A DNA stretch of 64,000 nt from Klebsiella spallanzanii. Lineage in GTDB: Bacteria; Pseudomonadota; Gammaproteobacteria; Enterobacterales; Enterobacteriaceae. The notes beneath the pieces are model-generated. The model was not told the DNA's origin. It saw nothing but the letters and a program-made list of their open reading frames with translations, and did no database searches. Shown piece after piece: positions 13,632 to 21,112 of this stretch (positions are counted from its first letter, which is position 1; each line of letters starts with the position of its first letter). The stretch spans positions 1 through 64,000 of the forward strand of contig NZ_CABGGS010000004.1 in assembly GCF_902158555.1 (NCBI RefSeq), written 5' to 3'. The position numbers and the translations under genes are program-made.

Positions 13632-13717
13632 TGTATTAGCTCAGACTTGACCTGACGATTTTCACTGGCAGCATACAATCAAATCTGACAGTCTGCTTTG
13701 AGCGAATAACGGACATT
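13632..13717 (+). repeat. Left terminal inverted repeat of the fluoride cassette
   Basis: Begins TGTATTAGCTCA and ends AACGGACATT. It is collinear without gaps with the complement of 15745-15830. The bipartite conservation (terminal 25 bp, subterminal 33 bp) suggests two protein-binding sites per end. Confidence 0.7.
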
Positions 13718-13737
13718 CATGATATTTGTCTGTGTCT

Positions 13738-13771
13738 GCAAGTAATGGGCTAATCCCAGCCCATTACTTGC
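13738..13771. terminator. Long hairpin downstream of the DUF190 gene
   Basis: Perfect 14-bp arms (13738-13751 and 13758-13771, starting GCAAGTAATGGGCT) surround a 6-nt loop. It lies about 70 bp beyond the DUF190 stop codon. No U tract follows on the minus strand, so it may stabilise the transcript rather than terminate it. Confidence 0.5.
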
Positions 13772-13843
13772 ACGCAGTTGCCTTTGAACCCATGGTGACT
13801 CAGAGCTATCCGAGCTATTACAACGGATGTATTTCATTCATGG

Positions 13844-14206
13844 TCATACTTCTTCAGAAATGATGGTGTGTTCCTCAGACATTGAGATGATGCAGCGCAA
13901 TCCTTCGAGATGCTCTTCATAATCAGCGATGAATTTTTTTAATTCAGCTACATGCCCAATCAGTTCAAGGCATTCCGGGTGAGCATCTGCTTTAATTTCA
14001 TGATGGGAATAGCTTATTTTCATCCCGACAAGATACCCTGCACTTACGTTGTGGATGATAGCCTGAGGTACTCCCTCTGCCCTGGCCTGACGCAGCAGAT
14101 AATGGCTCAATGTAGGAGCAGTAAGTTTTTTCATAAATCCCGATGCTTTTACCCTGGTGCCTGACGGGATATAGATTCGTAGCGTCGATAGCGTTTCCAT
14201 CTTCAC
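13844..14206 (-). CDS. DUF190 (PII-like) protein linked to the fluoride exporter
   Basis: Small cytosolic protein of 120 aa resembling DUF190 proteins, which have a PII-like ferredoxin fold: an N-terminal LRIYIPSG strand, then a helix with LLRQARAEG, a SAGYLVG loop and a C-terminal half containing ELKKFIADYEEHLEGL. The likely start is GTG at 14206, overlapping the clcF stop as GTGA. An ATG two codons later (14200) is an alternative. Its exact role is unknown; placement under the fluoride riboswitch implies a role in fluoride export or its regulation. Confidence 0.8.
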   Translation of the reverse strand: MKMETLSTLRIYIPSGTRVKASGFMKKLTAPTLSHYLLRQARAEGVPQAIIHNVSAGYLVGMKISYSHHEIKADAHPECLELIGHVAELKKFIADYEEHLEGLRCIISMSEEHTIISEEV

Positions 14207-15534
14207 TTATTCACCTCTGCCGAACAGGTTTCGCTGCTTTTCGGTTTCCGGGACTTTACATTGTTTGCCAACCAGTCAGGGACATCAGCAAGTTTAATAT
14301 GCTCTGGCACGAAGCCATGTTTCAGGCAGGCTACGCGCTGGGACCGATAAATGCCGGTATAACCCGATATCAGCCAGGCAACAGCACAGGCCAGTGCAGC
14401 ATAAACGCCCATCTCAGAGCCAAATAACTCAATCGCCATCAGTGTTGAAGCCACAGGGGTATTCGCAGCTCCGGCAAAGACGGCCACAAAGCCAATCCCG
14501 GCCAGAAAACTGACCGGTAAATGCAGCACTGGAGCCAGCGCGTTACCCAGTGTGGCCCCAATATAAAAGAGCGGTGTGACTTCCCCACCTTTAAAACCTG
14601 TGCCCAGAGAAGTGACCGTAAATATCAGTTTTCCCAGGAAATCACATGGAGCCAGATGCTGATGAAAGGCGTCAACGATAACGGGAATACCTAGACCGAT
14701 ATAGCGATCAGCACCCAGGCAAAAGACCGACACAGCCACTACCAGTCCGCCAATGAACGGTCTCAGTGGCGCATAATGGATAGTCTTCTTCATGAAACTG
14801 CCGATGGCATGTGTTGCGCTGGCAAAAGCCCTGGCAGTCAGACCAAAGAGCCCACCGGCGATGATGACAGCAATCAGTGCCCAGGCAGACATATGAGGAA
14901 TAAACGAGACAGAGTAATGAGTATGATGTACTCCCCATAATAACCCAGTTTGATCGGCCACAATGGCAGCGAAAATACACGGTATTAATGCGTTGTAATT
15001 CATCCGCCCTACGGCCAGAACCTCAAGCCCAAAAATGGCGCCCGCGAGAGGGGTGCCGAATACTGATGAGAAACCGGCACTGATACCGGCCATCAGGACA
15101 ATACGTCGGGTATCCGGCGTCAGGCCAAACATGCGAGTAAACTGATCGGCTATGGAGGCCCCCATCTGTACTGCGGTCCCTTCGCGCCCAACAGAAGCAC
15201 CAAAGAGATGCGAAACAACAGTGCCGATAAATACCAGCGGGGCCATGCGCAGACGGATAATTTTTTGGGGATCATGAATTTCATCGAGCACCAGGTTATT
15301 CCCGCCTTCTACTGAACTTCCGTAGCGCAGATAAACCCATCCCACGGCAAATCCTGCAAAGGGAAGCAGCCAGATAAGCCAATGGTGTCTGAGCCGGGTC
15401 GCCGTAGCCCAGTCAAGGGAAAACAGAAAAAACGCAGAAGCTGTGCCGGTCAGCACGGCGATCAGGAAAGCAAGGCCAAGCCATTGCGCAAGAGAACTGA
15501 TTGAATTATTGAGCAGGAAGTGATTTGAGCGCAT
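14203..15534 (-). CDS. CLC-F type fluoride/proton antiporter
   Basis: Membrane protein of the CLC family, 443 aa, predicted to export F- in exchange for H+. It has the CLC-F signatures. GGNN (77-80) replaces the chloride-selective GSGIP motif. The gating glutamate is E118 in GREGT. GGEVT contains E318 and T320, and Y396 lies in the last helix. These four positions coincide with the functional residues I recall for Enterococcus casseliflavus CLC-F. The C-terminal tail (about 405-443) is hydrophilic. It lies directly downstream of a fluoride riboswitch, which strongly supports the substrate. Confidence 0.92.
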   Translation of the reverse strand: MRSNHFLLNNSISSLAQWLGLAFLIAVLTGTASAFFLFSLDWATATRLRHHWLIWLLPFAGFAVGWVYLRYGSSVEGGNNLVLDEIHDPQKIIRLRMAPLVFIGTVVSHLFGASVGREGTAVQMGASIADQFTRMFGLTPDTRRIVLMAGISAGFSSVFGTPLAGAIFGLEVLAVGRMNYNALIPCIFAAIVADQTGLLWGVHHTHYSVSFIPHMSAWALIAVIIAGGLFGLTARAFASATHAIGSFMKKTIHYAPLRPFIGGLVVAVSVFCLGADRYIGLGIPVIVDAFHQHLAPCDFLGKLIFTVTSLGTGFKGGEVTPLFYIGATLGNALAPVLHLPVSFLAGIGFVAVFAGAANTPVASTLMAIELFGSEMGVYAALACAVAWLISGYTGIYRSQRVACLKHGFVPEHIKLADVPDWLANNVKSRKPKSSETCSAEVNK

Positions 15535-15598
15535 TGAAGCATCCTCAGATGGTTAATCATCCCGGACACACAACGCTGCATAGCTGATAAAACGATAA

Positions 15599-15684
15599 GC
15601 CTGCATCTTCCCGGTCCGGGAATAAATGCAGGCATCATTAGCCACATGGCGGTTCAAGGGGGAATGCCATCCCCTATGAGGTTA
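15599..15684 (-). ncRNA. Fluoride (crcB-motif) riboswitch with overlapping terminator-like stem
   Basis: Read on the minus strand, the aptamer shows GGGGATGGCATTCCCC, the pseudoknot partner AACCGCC, and GGCTAATGATGCCTGC in the consensus order, at about 15680-15625. The last aptamer bases, GCCTGCAT, can instead pair with ATGCAGGC (top-strand 15599-15606 against 15626-15633) around an inner TTCCCGG/CCGGGAA hairpin. This forms an alternative stem followed by a U-containing stretch. Fluoride binding would favour the aptamer and clcF expression. Binding is inferred from the motif. Confidence 0.92.
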
Positions 15685-15744
15685 TATTAGCACAGGAATC
15701 GATTCAGCAGAAGAATTCACACCCATTGTTGACCCCCACGTATT

Positions 15745-15830
15745 AATGTCCGTTTTTGGCACAAAGCGGACTGTCAGCTTAGGTTAAGCCCTGTGCAGTA
15801 ACAGTGCCAGATCAAGTTTGAGCTAATACA
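15745..15830 (-). repeat. Right terminal inverted repeat of the fluoride cassette
   Basis: Complement of the left repeat at 13632-13717 (about 62 of 86 positions identical, concentrated in the two ends). It is followed directly by GCTAATA, the copy of the putative target duplication. The region between it and the riboswitch must hold the clcF promoter; no convincing -35/-10 pair was found. Confidence 0.7.
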
Positions 15831-15854
15831 GCTAATAAACCCGTTCAAACAGGC

Positions 15855-16280
15855 TTAATAACTCGTTTTAAGCTGCTCGGGGTATTTTTTAAATGCTGAG
15901 TAGTAGCTGCCCAGGGTATAAGCCTTCAATTGCTGCTCGCTGTCGAATTCACAATCCGTACTGGTGCACATGCCAGCGAGGAGCCCATAGCGCGCGGCTT
16001 TGAGGTTTATGTCAGTTTTGATTTCTTGTACGCTCCCTTTTTCCATGTTGACCACGCATCCACTGACGATTGCCCTCGCTTTTTTTTCGTCCATTTTCAC
16101 TATCCAGTCATCAACAAACTCAACATAGCCACCGTTCTTGTAGACCTTATCGGCAAACTCGCGGCATTCGTCGTAGTGGGGATTCAGTTTTATCTGGCTG
16201 TAATCCGGAGGGGCCATATCGGCGCATCCAGCCAGGGTTGATATTGTTAATGGGATGAGCAATTTTTTAATCCTGTCCAT
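15855..16280 (-). CDS. Putative lipoprotein of unknown function
   Basis: A 141-aa protein with a lipoprotein signal: charged start MDRIKK, a hydrophobic stretch and lipobox LAGC with Cys19. Asp21 at +2 after the Cys is the inner-membrane retention type of residue. The mature part has four cysteines (in DECREF, SGCVV and GMCTSTDC) that could form disulphides. I do not recognise the family. It lies alone between the fluoride cassette and a ROK kinase gene on the other strand. Confidence 0.75.
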   Translation of the reverse strand: MDRIKKLLIPLTISTLAGCADMAPPDYSQIKLNPHYDECREFADKVYKNGGYVEFVDDWIVKMDEKKARAIVSGCVVNMEKGSVQEIKTDINLKAARYGLLAGMCTSTDCEFDSEQQLKAYTLGSYYSAFKKYPEQLKTSY

Positions 16281-16481
16281 AACCGTGAGGCTCCCTGTGG
16301 CTAAAAATTTATCGCTCGATGACGAGCTGGCGATGGCTACCCTTGTTTGTGTCTAAAGGCATATGAATAACAAGGCTATTTATTTTAATATTGATGAAAA
16401 TTAAAAAACGTTCGGGGGTGGGCAAAATTGTCATTCCGGACAAAATCAGCCTGTTTACAGGAATATAATCAAGGATCTGTT

Positions 16482-17366
16482 ATGGCTATTCTGTTGTTTG
16501 ATTGGGGCGGTAGCGCGATAAAGTATGGCGTCTGGCAGCAAGGTGCATTAGCCGATACTGCGTCTATCAAGACGCCAGCCAGCTGGCCGGAGATGAAAGC
16601 GCAGCTGCTGAGCATCTGCCAGCAGTTTCAGCAACGCTATGAAATTGAGGGCGTCTCCATCAGCGCGCCGGGAAGCGTTGACGCGCAGCGCGGGGTGATT
16701 GGCGGACTGAGCGCCATTCCTTATATCCACCACTTTGCGATTGTCGAAGAGCTGGAGACGCTATTCTCGTTGCCGGTGTGCATTGAGAACGACGCCAATT
16801 CGGCGGGGATCGCCGAGGCGGCGCTGGGGGCGGGGCGTGACTATAACCACGTGCTATTTGTGATCGTCGGATCCGGCGTGGGCGGGGCGATCGTCGAAAA
16901 CAAGGCCTTGCGGCGCGGCAGCCATCGCTATGCGGGAGAGTTTGGCCTGATGACGCTCGACGATGGGCAGACCTTTAGCGAGCTGGCCACCGCGGTGGCA
17001 ATGGCGCGACGCTATGCGCAGAGAATGTCTCTGCCGATAGATTCGATCGCTGGCGCTGACGTGTTTCGCCTGGCGGAAGAGGGGGACGATATCGCACAGC
17101 AGGAAGTGGCGCAGTTTTACCACTGGATGGCCGTGGGGCTGTTTAATTTACAAGTGTGCTACGACCCTGACTGCCTGATTATCGGCGGCGGTATCTCCGC
17201 CAGCGATAAGATTTTTGCCGGTATTAAGCAGCGCCTGGCTGAACTGGTGCAAGAGAAAGAACTGGCAGAATTCCTGCCGCAGGTTCTGCTCTGCCAGTAT
17301 CGTAACGAAGCCAACCTGATTGGCGCGGCGGTGAGCTTCGAGCAAAAACAGACGCGTTCGCGCTAA
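16482..17366 (+). CDS. ROK-family sugar kinase
   Basis: A 294-aa cytosolic kinase of the ROK family. The start ATG at 16482 follows AAGGATCTGTT; an upstream in-frame ATG at 16428 has no good ribosome-binding site. The phosphate-binding motif DWGGSAIKYG lies at 7-16, ENDANSAG contains the catalytic Asp, and VGSGVGGAIV and GEFG follow. The zinc CxCGxxGC motif of many ROK proteins is absent, as in BglK-type beta-glucoside kinases, which it resembles in length. The substrate is not determined, and no transporter gene is adjacent on the same strand. Confidence 0.85.
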   Translation: MAILLFDWGGSAIKYGVWQQGALADTASIKTPASWPEMKAQLLSICQQFQQRYEIEGVSISAPGSVDAQRGVIGGLSAIPYIHHFAIVEELETLFSLPVCIENDANSAGIAEAALGAGRDYNHVLFVIVGSGVGGAIVENKALRRGSHRYAGEFGLMTLDDGQTFSELATAVAMARRYAQRMSLPIDSIAGADVFRLAEEGDDIAQQEVAQFYHWMAVGLFNLQVCYDPDCLIIGGGISASDKIFAGIKQRLAELVQEKELAEFLPQVLLCQYRNEANLIGAAVSFEQKQTRSR

Positions 17367-17436
17367 AACGCCACTTCGGAGAGTTCTGGTTTTCTCTCCC
17401 TGTTCAGTCAGCTAGCCTAAAGTGGTTAGGGTGATT

Positions 17437-17559
17437 TACCCGTCATACTTCAAGTTGCAGGTGTGTTGGCTATACTTGCTCACCCCAGTCACTTACTGGA
17501 GTAAGCTCCTGGTGTTCGCTGCGTCGCCGCCTGCCTGCAACTCGAATTATTTGGGGTAT
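17437..17559. repeat. ERIC-type repeat, copy 1
   Basis: An imperfect palindrome of about 123 bp starts TACCCGTCATACTTCAAG, contains the ERIC core (complement of AGTAAGTGACTGGGGTGAG) and ends at a TTGGGGTA tail. It lies between the ROK kinase and a lipoprotein gene and could be co-transcribed as a hairpin. Related copies are at 23455 and 58826, with a degenerate piece at 19671. Confidence 0.85.
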
Positions 17560-17591
17560 TATTTTTGACTGAATAACGGGAGAGAAACACG

Positions 17592-17825
17592 ATGCAATTC
17601 AAACCACTCACTGCGGCGATTTTTACCGCTGCTGCACTGTTTACCGTCGCCGGGTGTTCAACCAATCAGTCGCTAAAAACTACCGATGGCAGAACCATTG
17701 TGACTGATGGCAAACCACAGGTAGATGAAGACACCGGGCTGGTGTCTTACAAAAACGCGGAAACTGGCCGCACCGAGCAGATCAATCGCGATCAGGTGAA
17801 ATCGATGGATGAACTGGATAACTAA
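17592..17825 (+). CDS. YgdI/YgdR-family lipoprotein
   Basis: Small lipoprotein of 77 aa with a signal peptide and lipobox VAGC (Cys22). The mature part matches the YgdI/YgdR (DUF903) pattern DGRTIVTDGKPQ...DTGLVSYK...QINRDQVKSM. Ser23 after the Cys predicts the outer membrane. Function unknown. Monocistronic, with a hairpin terminator just after it. Confidence 0.9.
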   Translation: MQFKPLTAAIFTAAALFTVAGCSTNQSLKTTDGRTIVTDGKPQVDEDTGLVSYKNAETGRTEQINRDQVKSMDELDN

Positions 17826-17836
17826 GCGTTATCCCT

Positions 17837-17862
17837 GGCCCCGCGAGAAGTGCGGCGGGGCC
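17837..17862 (+). terminator. Hairpin after the YgdI-like gene
   Basis: GGCCCCGC (17837-17844) pairs with GCGGGGCC (17855-17862). It lies between convergent genes, so it may serve both. There is no long T run on the plus strand. Confidence 0.6.
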
Positions 17863-17868
17863 GGATGA

Positions 17869-18336
17869 TTAAAGCAAGGCCTTGTCGATTTTGACGATAA
17901 TCTTGCGCAGCGGCGCGCCCGCATCCATCGCCGCCATGGGCCGATGCAGTTCGCCAGGGAACAGGATTGCCAGCTCTTCAGGATGAAGATGAATCAGCGT
18001 TTCGCTGCTGATTGTCCGGCAAAATCCAATATCATGCGCCGTATTAAATGGCCCATCTTCTACGATCTCCAGACCCTTATTACCGGCACCGATAATTTCT
18101 TCGCCTTTCAGCACAATATGAATATCTATGTACTGACGATGATATTCCGGACGCTGCTCCGCGAGCGGTTTAGTGCTGCCTTCAACGACGGTAAAAAACA
18201 GATTATCACCATCGACGGTGTATTTCCCCGGCGGCAGAGCGTGCGGCTCCTGCTGCAGAACTGCCAGCAGCGCCTGACGGATGACCGGCGGGTAAAAGCT
18301 ATTATTGGCGGCGGCGGTTAAGGTATCGATAATCAT
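17869..18336 (-). CDS. YhcH/YjgK/YiaL-family protein
   Basis: A 155-aa cupin-like cytosolic protein of the YhcH/YjgK/YiaL family (DUF386). Family members lie in sugar or sialic-acid operons, and some are thought to act on sugar anomers or derivatives. Conserved features include EYHRQYIDIHIVLKGEE and the C-terminal LFPGELHRP with a metal-binding type His. Its start overlaps the gluconokinase stop by 4 bp (ATGA), so it is the last gene of the SDR-gluconokinase-YhcH unit. Confidence 0.88.
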   Translation of the reverse strand: MIIDTLTAAANNSFYPPVIRQALLAVLQQEPHALPPGKYTVDGDNLFFTVVEGSTKPLAEQRPEYHRQYIDIHIVLKGEEIIGAGNKGLEIVEDGPFNTAHDIGFCRTISSETLIHLHPEELAILFPGELHRPMAAMDAGAPLRKIIVKIDKALL

Positions 18337-18863
18337 GCCGGGATCCCCTGTAATTGATGATGGTCGAGTAACGTGATGGAGTGCGCCACAATGCTCGCGA
18401 CATCGGGCGCAATATCGACGGCTAAAATGTCGTTTTCGCTGGCGTCCGGGGTTTCCAGCGCGGCGAACTGGCTGCGAAGCAGGGCCTCCGGCATAAAGTG
18501 GCCCTTACGTGCTTGCATACGCTGCAAAATGCAGTCGTAGTCGCCGGTCAGCCACAGGAAGCGTAAATGGGGATTGCCCTCTCGCAGCTGGTCGCGGTAG
18601 CGCTTTTTCAGCGCCGAGCACACCAGCACGCCGGATTCGTTCTTCTGCCCGAGGCTGAAAATCACATCGCCGATACGTTCCAGCCACGGCTGGCGATCGT
18701 CATCATCAAGCGGTTGGCTGGCGGCCATTTTGACGATATTTTTGCGTGGATGCAGATCGTCGCCATCAATAAATTTTGCGCCAAGCGCCTGGGCTAAAGC
18801 CTGACCGACGGTGGTTTTGCCGGTCCCGGAGACGCCCATTAAAATAATGCATTGCCCTGCCAT
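18333..18863 (-). CDS. Gluconokinase (GntK/IdnK family)
   Basis: ATP-dependent phosphorylation of gluconate to 6-phosphogluconate. It has 176 aa. The P-loop GVSGTGKTT is at 10-18, followed by the typical IDGDDLHPRKNIVKM segment and VLVCSALKKRYRDQLR. It lies 14 bp after the SDR gene and overlaps the YhcH gene. Whether it should be called gntK or idnK cannot be decided from the sequence alone; the neighbourhood is more idn-like. Confidence 0.92.
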   Translation of the reverse strand: MAGQCIILMGVSGTGKTTVGQALAQALGAKFIDGDDLHPRKNIVKMAASQPLDDDDRQPWLERIGDVIFSLGQKNESGVLVCSALKKRYRDQLREGNPHLRFLWLTGDYDCILQRMQARKGHFMPEALLRSQFAALETPDASENDILAVDIAPDVASIVAHSITLLDHHQLQGIPA

Positions 18864-18877
18864 AGTGAGCTCCTTGT

Positions 18878-19642
18878 TCAGACGGCAACCAGCATCCCGC
18901 CGTCGACGAACAGCAGGTGGCCATTAACGAAATCCGAGGCTTTGGATGATAAAAAGACCGCTGCGCCAACCAGCTCCTGCGGGTCGCCCCAGCGGGCGGC
19001 GGGCGTACGTTTACACAGCCAGTCGGTGAATGCTTTATCATCAACCAGCGCCTGGGTCATGGCGGTTTTAAAGTAGCCTGGCGCAATACCGTTGACCTGG
19101 ATGTTATAGCGCGCCAGCTCGACGCACATCCCACGGGTCAGCATTTTTACTGCGCCTTTCGCCGCAGCGTATGGGGTTATCGTGTCGCGCCCGAGTTCGC
19201 TCTGCATTGAGCAGATATTGACGATTTTTCCCTGCCGGCGGTCAATCATGCGTTTGGCGACGGCCTGGGAAACGAGAAATACGGCGGTTTGGTTGACCGA
19301 AATAACGTCGTTCCACTCCTGTACCGGAAATTCGGTAAACGGGTGGCGGCGCTGAATTCCGGCATTATTAAATAACACGTCAATTACGCCAATTTCATTT
19401 TCAATTTGATTAATGGCTTTTTCTACGGAATCGGCATCGGTAACGTTAAATACTGCCGCATGTGCGATAGCGCCTTCATCGCGTAATTTCATTACCGCAT
19501 CATCAGCGCGCGATGCCGAAATATCGTTAATAATAATTTCTGCACCATATTGCGCAAGGCCCTGCGCCATGACAAAACCAATACCCTGTCCCGCGCCAGT
19601 AATTAAAATACGTTTGCCTTGTAAGCTGAAAAGATCTTTCAT
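18878..19642 (-). CDS. SDR oxidoreductase, probable gluconate 5-dehydrogenase (IdnO-like)
   Basis: A 254-aa classical short-chain dehydrogenase from the ATG at 19642, the length of E. coli IdnO. The TGAGQGIG cofactor motif is at 15-22, NNAG follows, and the catalytic triad is Ser145, Tyr158 and Lys162 (YAAAK). Together with the gluconokinase downstream it would convert 5-ketogluconate (or a related keto-acid) to gluconate and then 6-phosphogluconate. The substrate is inferred from context and family length. Confidence 0.85.
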   Translation of the reverse strand: MKDLFSLQGKRILITGAGQGIGFVMAQGLAQYGAEIIINDISASRADDAVMKLRDEGAIAHAAVFNVTDADSVEKAINQIENEIGVIDVLFNNAGIQRRHPFTEFPVQEWNDVISVNQTAVFLVSQAVAKRMIDRRQGKIVNICSMQSELGRDTITPYAAAKGAVKMLTRGMCVELARYNIQVNGIAPGYFKTAMTQALVDDKAFTDWLCKRTPAARWGDPQELVGAAVFLSSKASDFVNGHLLFVDGGMLVAV

Positions 19643-19670
19643 CTTGATATCCTGATTAACGGCTGAATAT

Positions 19671-19735
19671 ATACCCGTCATACTTCAACGTAAGTGGAAT
19701 AACCTGTGCTCTATCTCACGGATTTTCGACGGGTA
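19671..19735. repeat. Degenerate ERIC-end fragment
   Basis: Starts with ATACCCGTCATACTTCAA, the same end as the ERIC copies, and ends GACGGGTA, but it is only about 65 bp and lacks the ERIC core. It is probably an internally deleted copy. It lies in the 5' region of the SDR operon. Confidence 0.5.
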
Positions 19736-19909
19736 AAACTGTGATGCAGATCACTCAAAATCATGTTACTAAAAGGGGTTACGTTAAACGTGAAGCGGGG
19801 CGGAAATTACCGTCGCTCAGCGGGTTAACCGGACAGCGGTAAGATTCTCTTTTCAACCAGCGGCAGGCATAATGGCCTGATGCAGTGGATGTATTTGACA
19901 GGCCGATAG
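19736..19909. promoter_or_regulatory. Divergent control region, SDR operon / LacI regulator
   Basis: Contains two elements that could be LacI/GntR-type operators: ATGTTACTAAAAGGGGTTAC (about 19763-19782) and the near-palindrome CGGGTTAACCGG (about 19820-19831). No direct evidence of binding. Confidence 0.35.
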
Positions 19910-20902
19910 ATGAAAGCACAACGCATTACGCTCAATGATATTGCAGCGCTGGCGGGCGTAACCAAAATGACCGTTAGCCGCTATTTACGCACGCCGGATA
20001 AAGTGAAGCCTGAAACGGCGGAGCGTATCGCCAGCGTCATTGCCGAAATCGGCTATGAGCCGGATCCCGATAACCCGGCGATGATTAGCGTTGCCGTTCC
20101 GCGTATTGGCGTACTTATTCCCTCCTTTCATAATCAAATTTTTGCCGATCTGCTGGCCGGGATTGAATCAGTCACCGCAGCCCACGGCTACCAGACGCTG
20201 GTGGTGAACTATGATTACGACCGCCAGCGTGAAGAGGAACAAATTGCCGCCGTGCTGGCCTTCAACGTCAAAGGTCTGCTGCTAACCGAGTCGGCCCACA
20301 CGCTACGGGCGGATAAATACCTCAATGCGGCGAAAATTCCCGTGGCTGAAGTGATGGGGCTGACGGACAACGTCGGGCGCATTAATGTCGGCTTCGATAA
20401 CGTCAAAGCCGGATTTGATATGACCAATATGCTGCTGGCGAGCGGCAAGCGGCGGGTTATCTACTTTGGCTCGATGTCTGACGTGCGCGACGAGCAGCGC
20501 TACGCGGGTTACTGCCAGGCGATGACCAGTGCCGGATTGCCGCAGGGACGTATCGCACCGAATAAGGTATCGTCGGTATCGATAGGGACTGGAATGATGA
20601 CCCTGGCGCGGCAGATGTATGCCGATATGGACGCAATTTTGTGTACCAATGACGATCTGGCGGTCGGCGTGTTACAGGAGTGCCTCGCTTCCGGTATCAA
20701 TGTACCGCAGGAGCTGGCGATCGCCGGTTTTCATGGCCTGGAGATTGGGCAGATAGTGTCCCCGCGTCTTGCCAGCGTGCTGACCCCGCGCTTTGAAATG
20801 GGTAAAGTCGCGACAGAGATCTTAATTAAGAAAATCAAAGGACTGCCTACCATTGAAAAAGTGGATCTGCATTATCGGCTGTCGATGGGGGAAACGATTT
20901 AA
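19910..20902 (+). CDS. LacI-family transcriptional regulator
   Basis: A 330-aa repressor-type protein. The N-terminal LacI HTH (about 5-28) contains LNDIAALAGVTKMTVSRYLR, followed by the hinge and a periplasmic-binding-protein-like effector domain. It resembles the GntR/IdnR group. Divergent from the SDR-gluconokinase-YhcH genes and upstream of a dehydrogenase and transporter, so it probably controls both arms in response to a gluconate-related ligand (inference). Confidence 0.9.
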   Translation: MKAQRITLNDIAALAGVTKMTVSRYLRTPDKVKPETAERIASVIAEIGYEPDPDNPAMISVAVPRIGVLIPSFHNQIFADLLAGIESVTAAHGYQTLVVNYDYDRQREEEQIAAVLAFNVKGLLLTESAHTLRADKYLNAAKIPVAEVMGLTDNVGRINVGFDNVKAGFDMTNMLLASGKRRVIYFGSMSDVRDEQRYAGYCQAMTSAGLPQGRIAPNKVSSVSIGTGMMTLARQMYADMDAILCTNDDLAVGVLQECLASGINVPQELAIAGFHGLEIGQIVSPRLASVLTPRFEMGKVATEILIKKIKGLPTIEKVDLHYRLSMGETI

Positions 20903-21065
20903 ACCTGGTAGAGCGCAGATAGCGCGGTGTTAGCAGAAAGTTAACGCATTGCCCACAGCCCACCTGCAGAAGGCCGGTTTTGTCTTAGCGATCACGGAGA
21001 GCGTAACAGCTATTTTTAACACGATTCAGCGTGACGCAGATCGCAAAAAACCACACAGAAAACCC

Positions 21066-21102
21066 GTTTGATAGTGACTACCGTCGTACTGAACTATCAA
21101 AC
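21066..21102. promoter_or_regulatory. Inverted repeat just upstream of the dehydrogenase gene
   Basis: Perfect 10-bp arms GTTTGATAGT (21066-21075) and ACTATCAAAC (21093-21102) are separated by 17 bp and end 10 bp before the start codon, next to the CAGGTGA ribosome-binding site. It could be an operator or an mRNA hairpin. The function is not known. Confidence 0.45.
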
Positions 21103-21112
21103 AGGTGATCTG

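Larger units (their letters stand above)
13632..15830. mobile_element. Transposon-like fluoride-resistance cassette (no transposase)
   Basis: A 2199-bp segment is bounded by 86-bp imperfect inverted repeats (13632-13717 and 15745-15830). The outer 25 bp match at 22 positions and the inner 33 bp at 29, with a poorly conserved middle of equal length in both arms. Immediately outside, GCTAATA occurs as a direct repeat (13625-13631 and 15831-15837), as expected of a target-site duplication. Inside are only a fluoride riboswitch, a CLC-F antiporter gene and a DUF190 gene. It would have to be mobilised in trans. I cannot name the transposon family. Confidence 0.65.

Noticed and set aside
13567-15854. 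Fluoride cassette as part of a prophage or a composite IS transposon
   Set aside because: There is no integrase, transposase, tRNA gene or phage gene in or next to it; only the inverted repeats and the short direct repeat support mobility.
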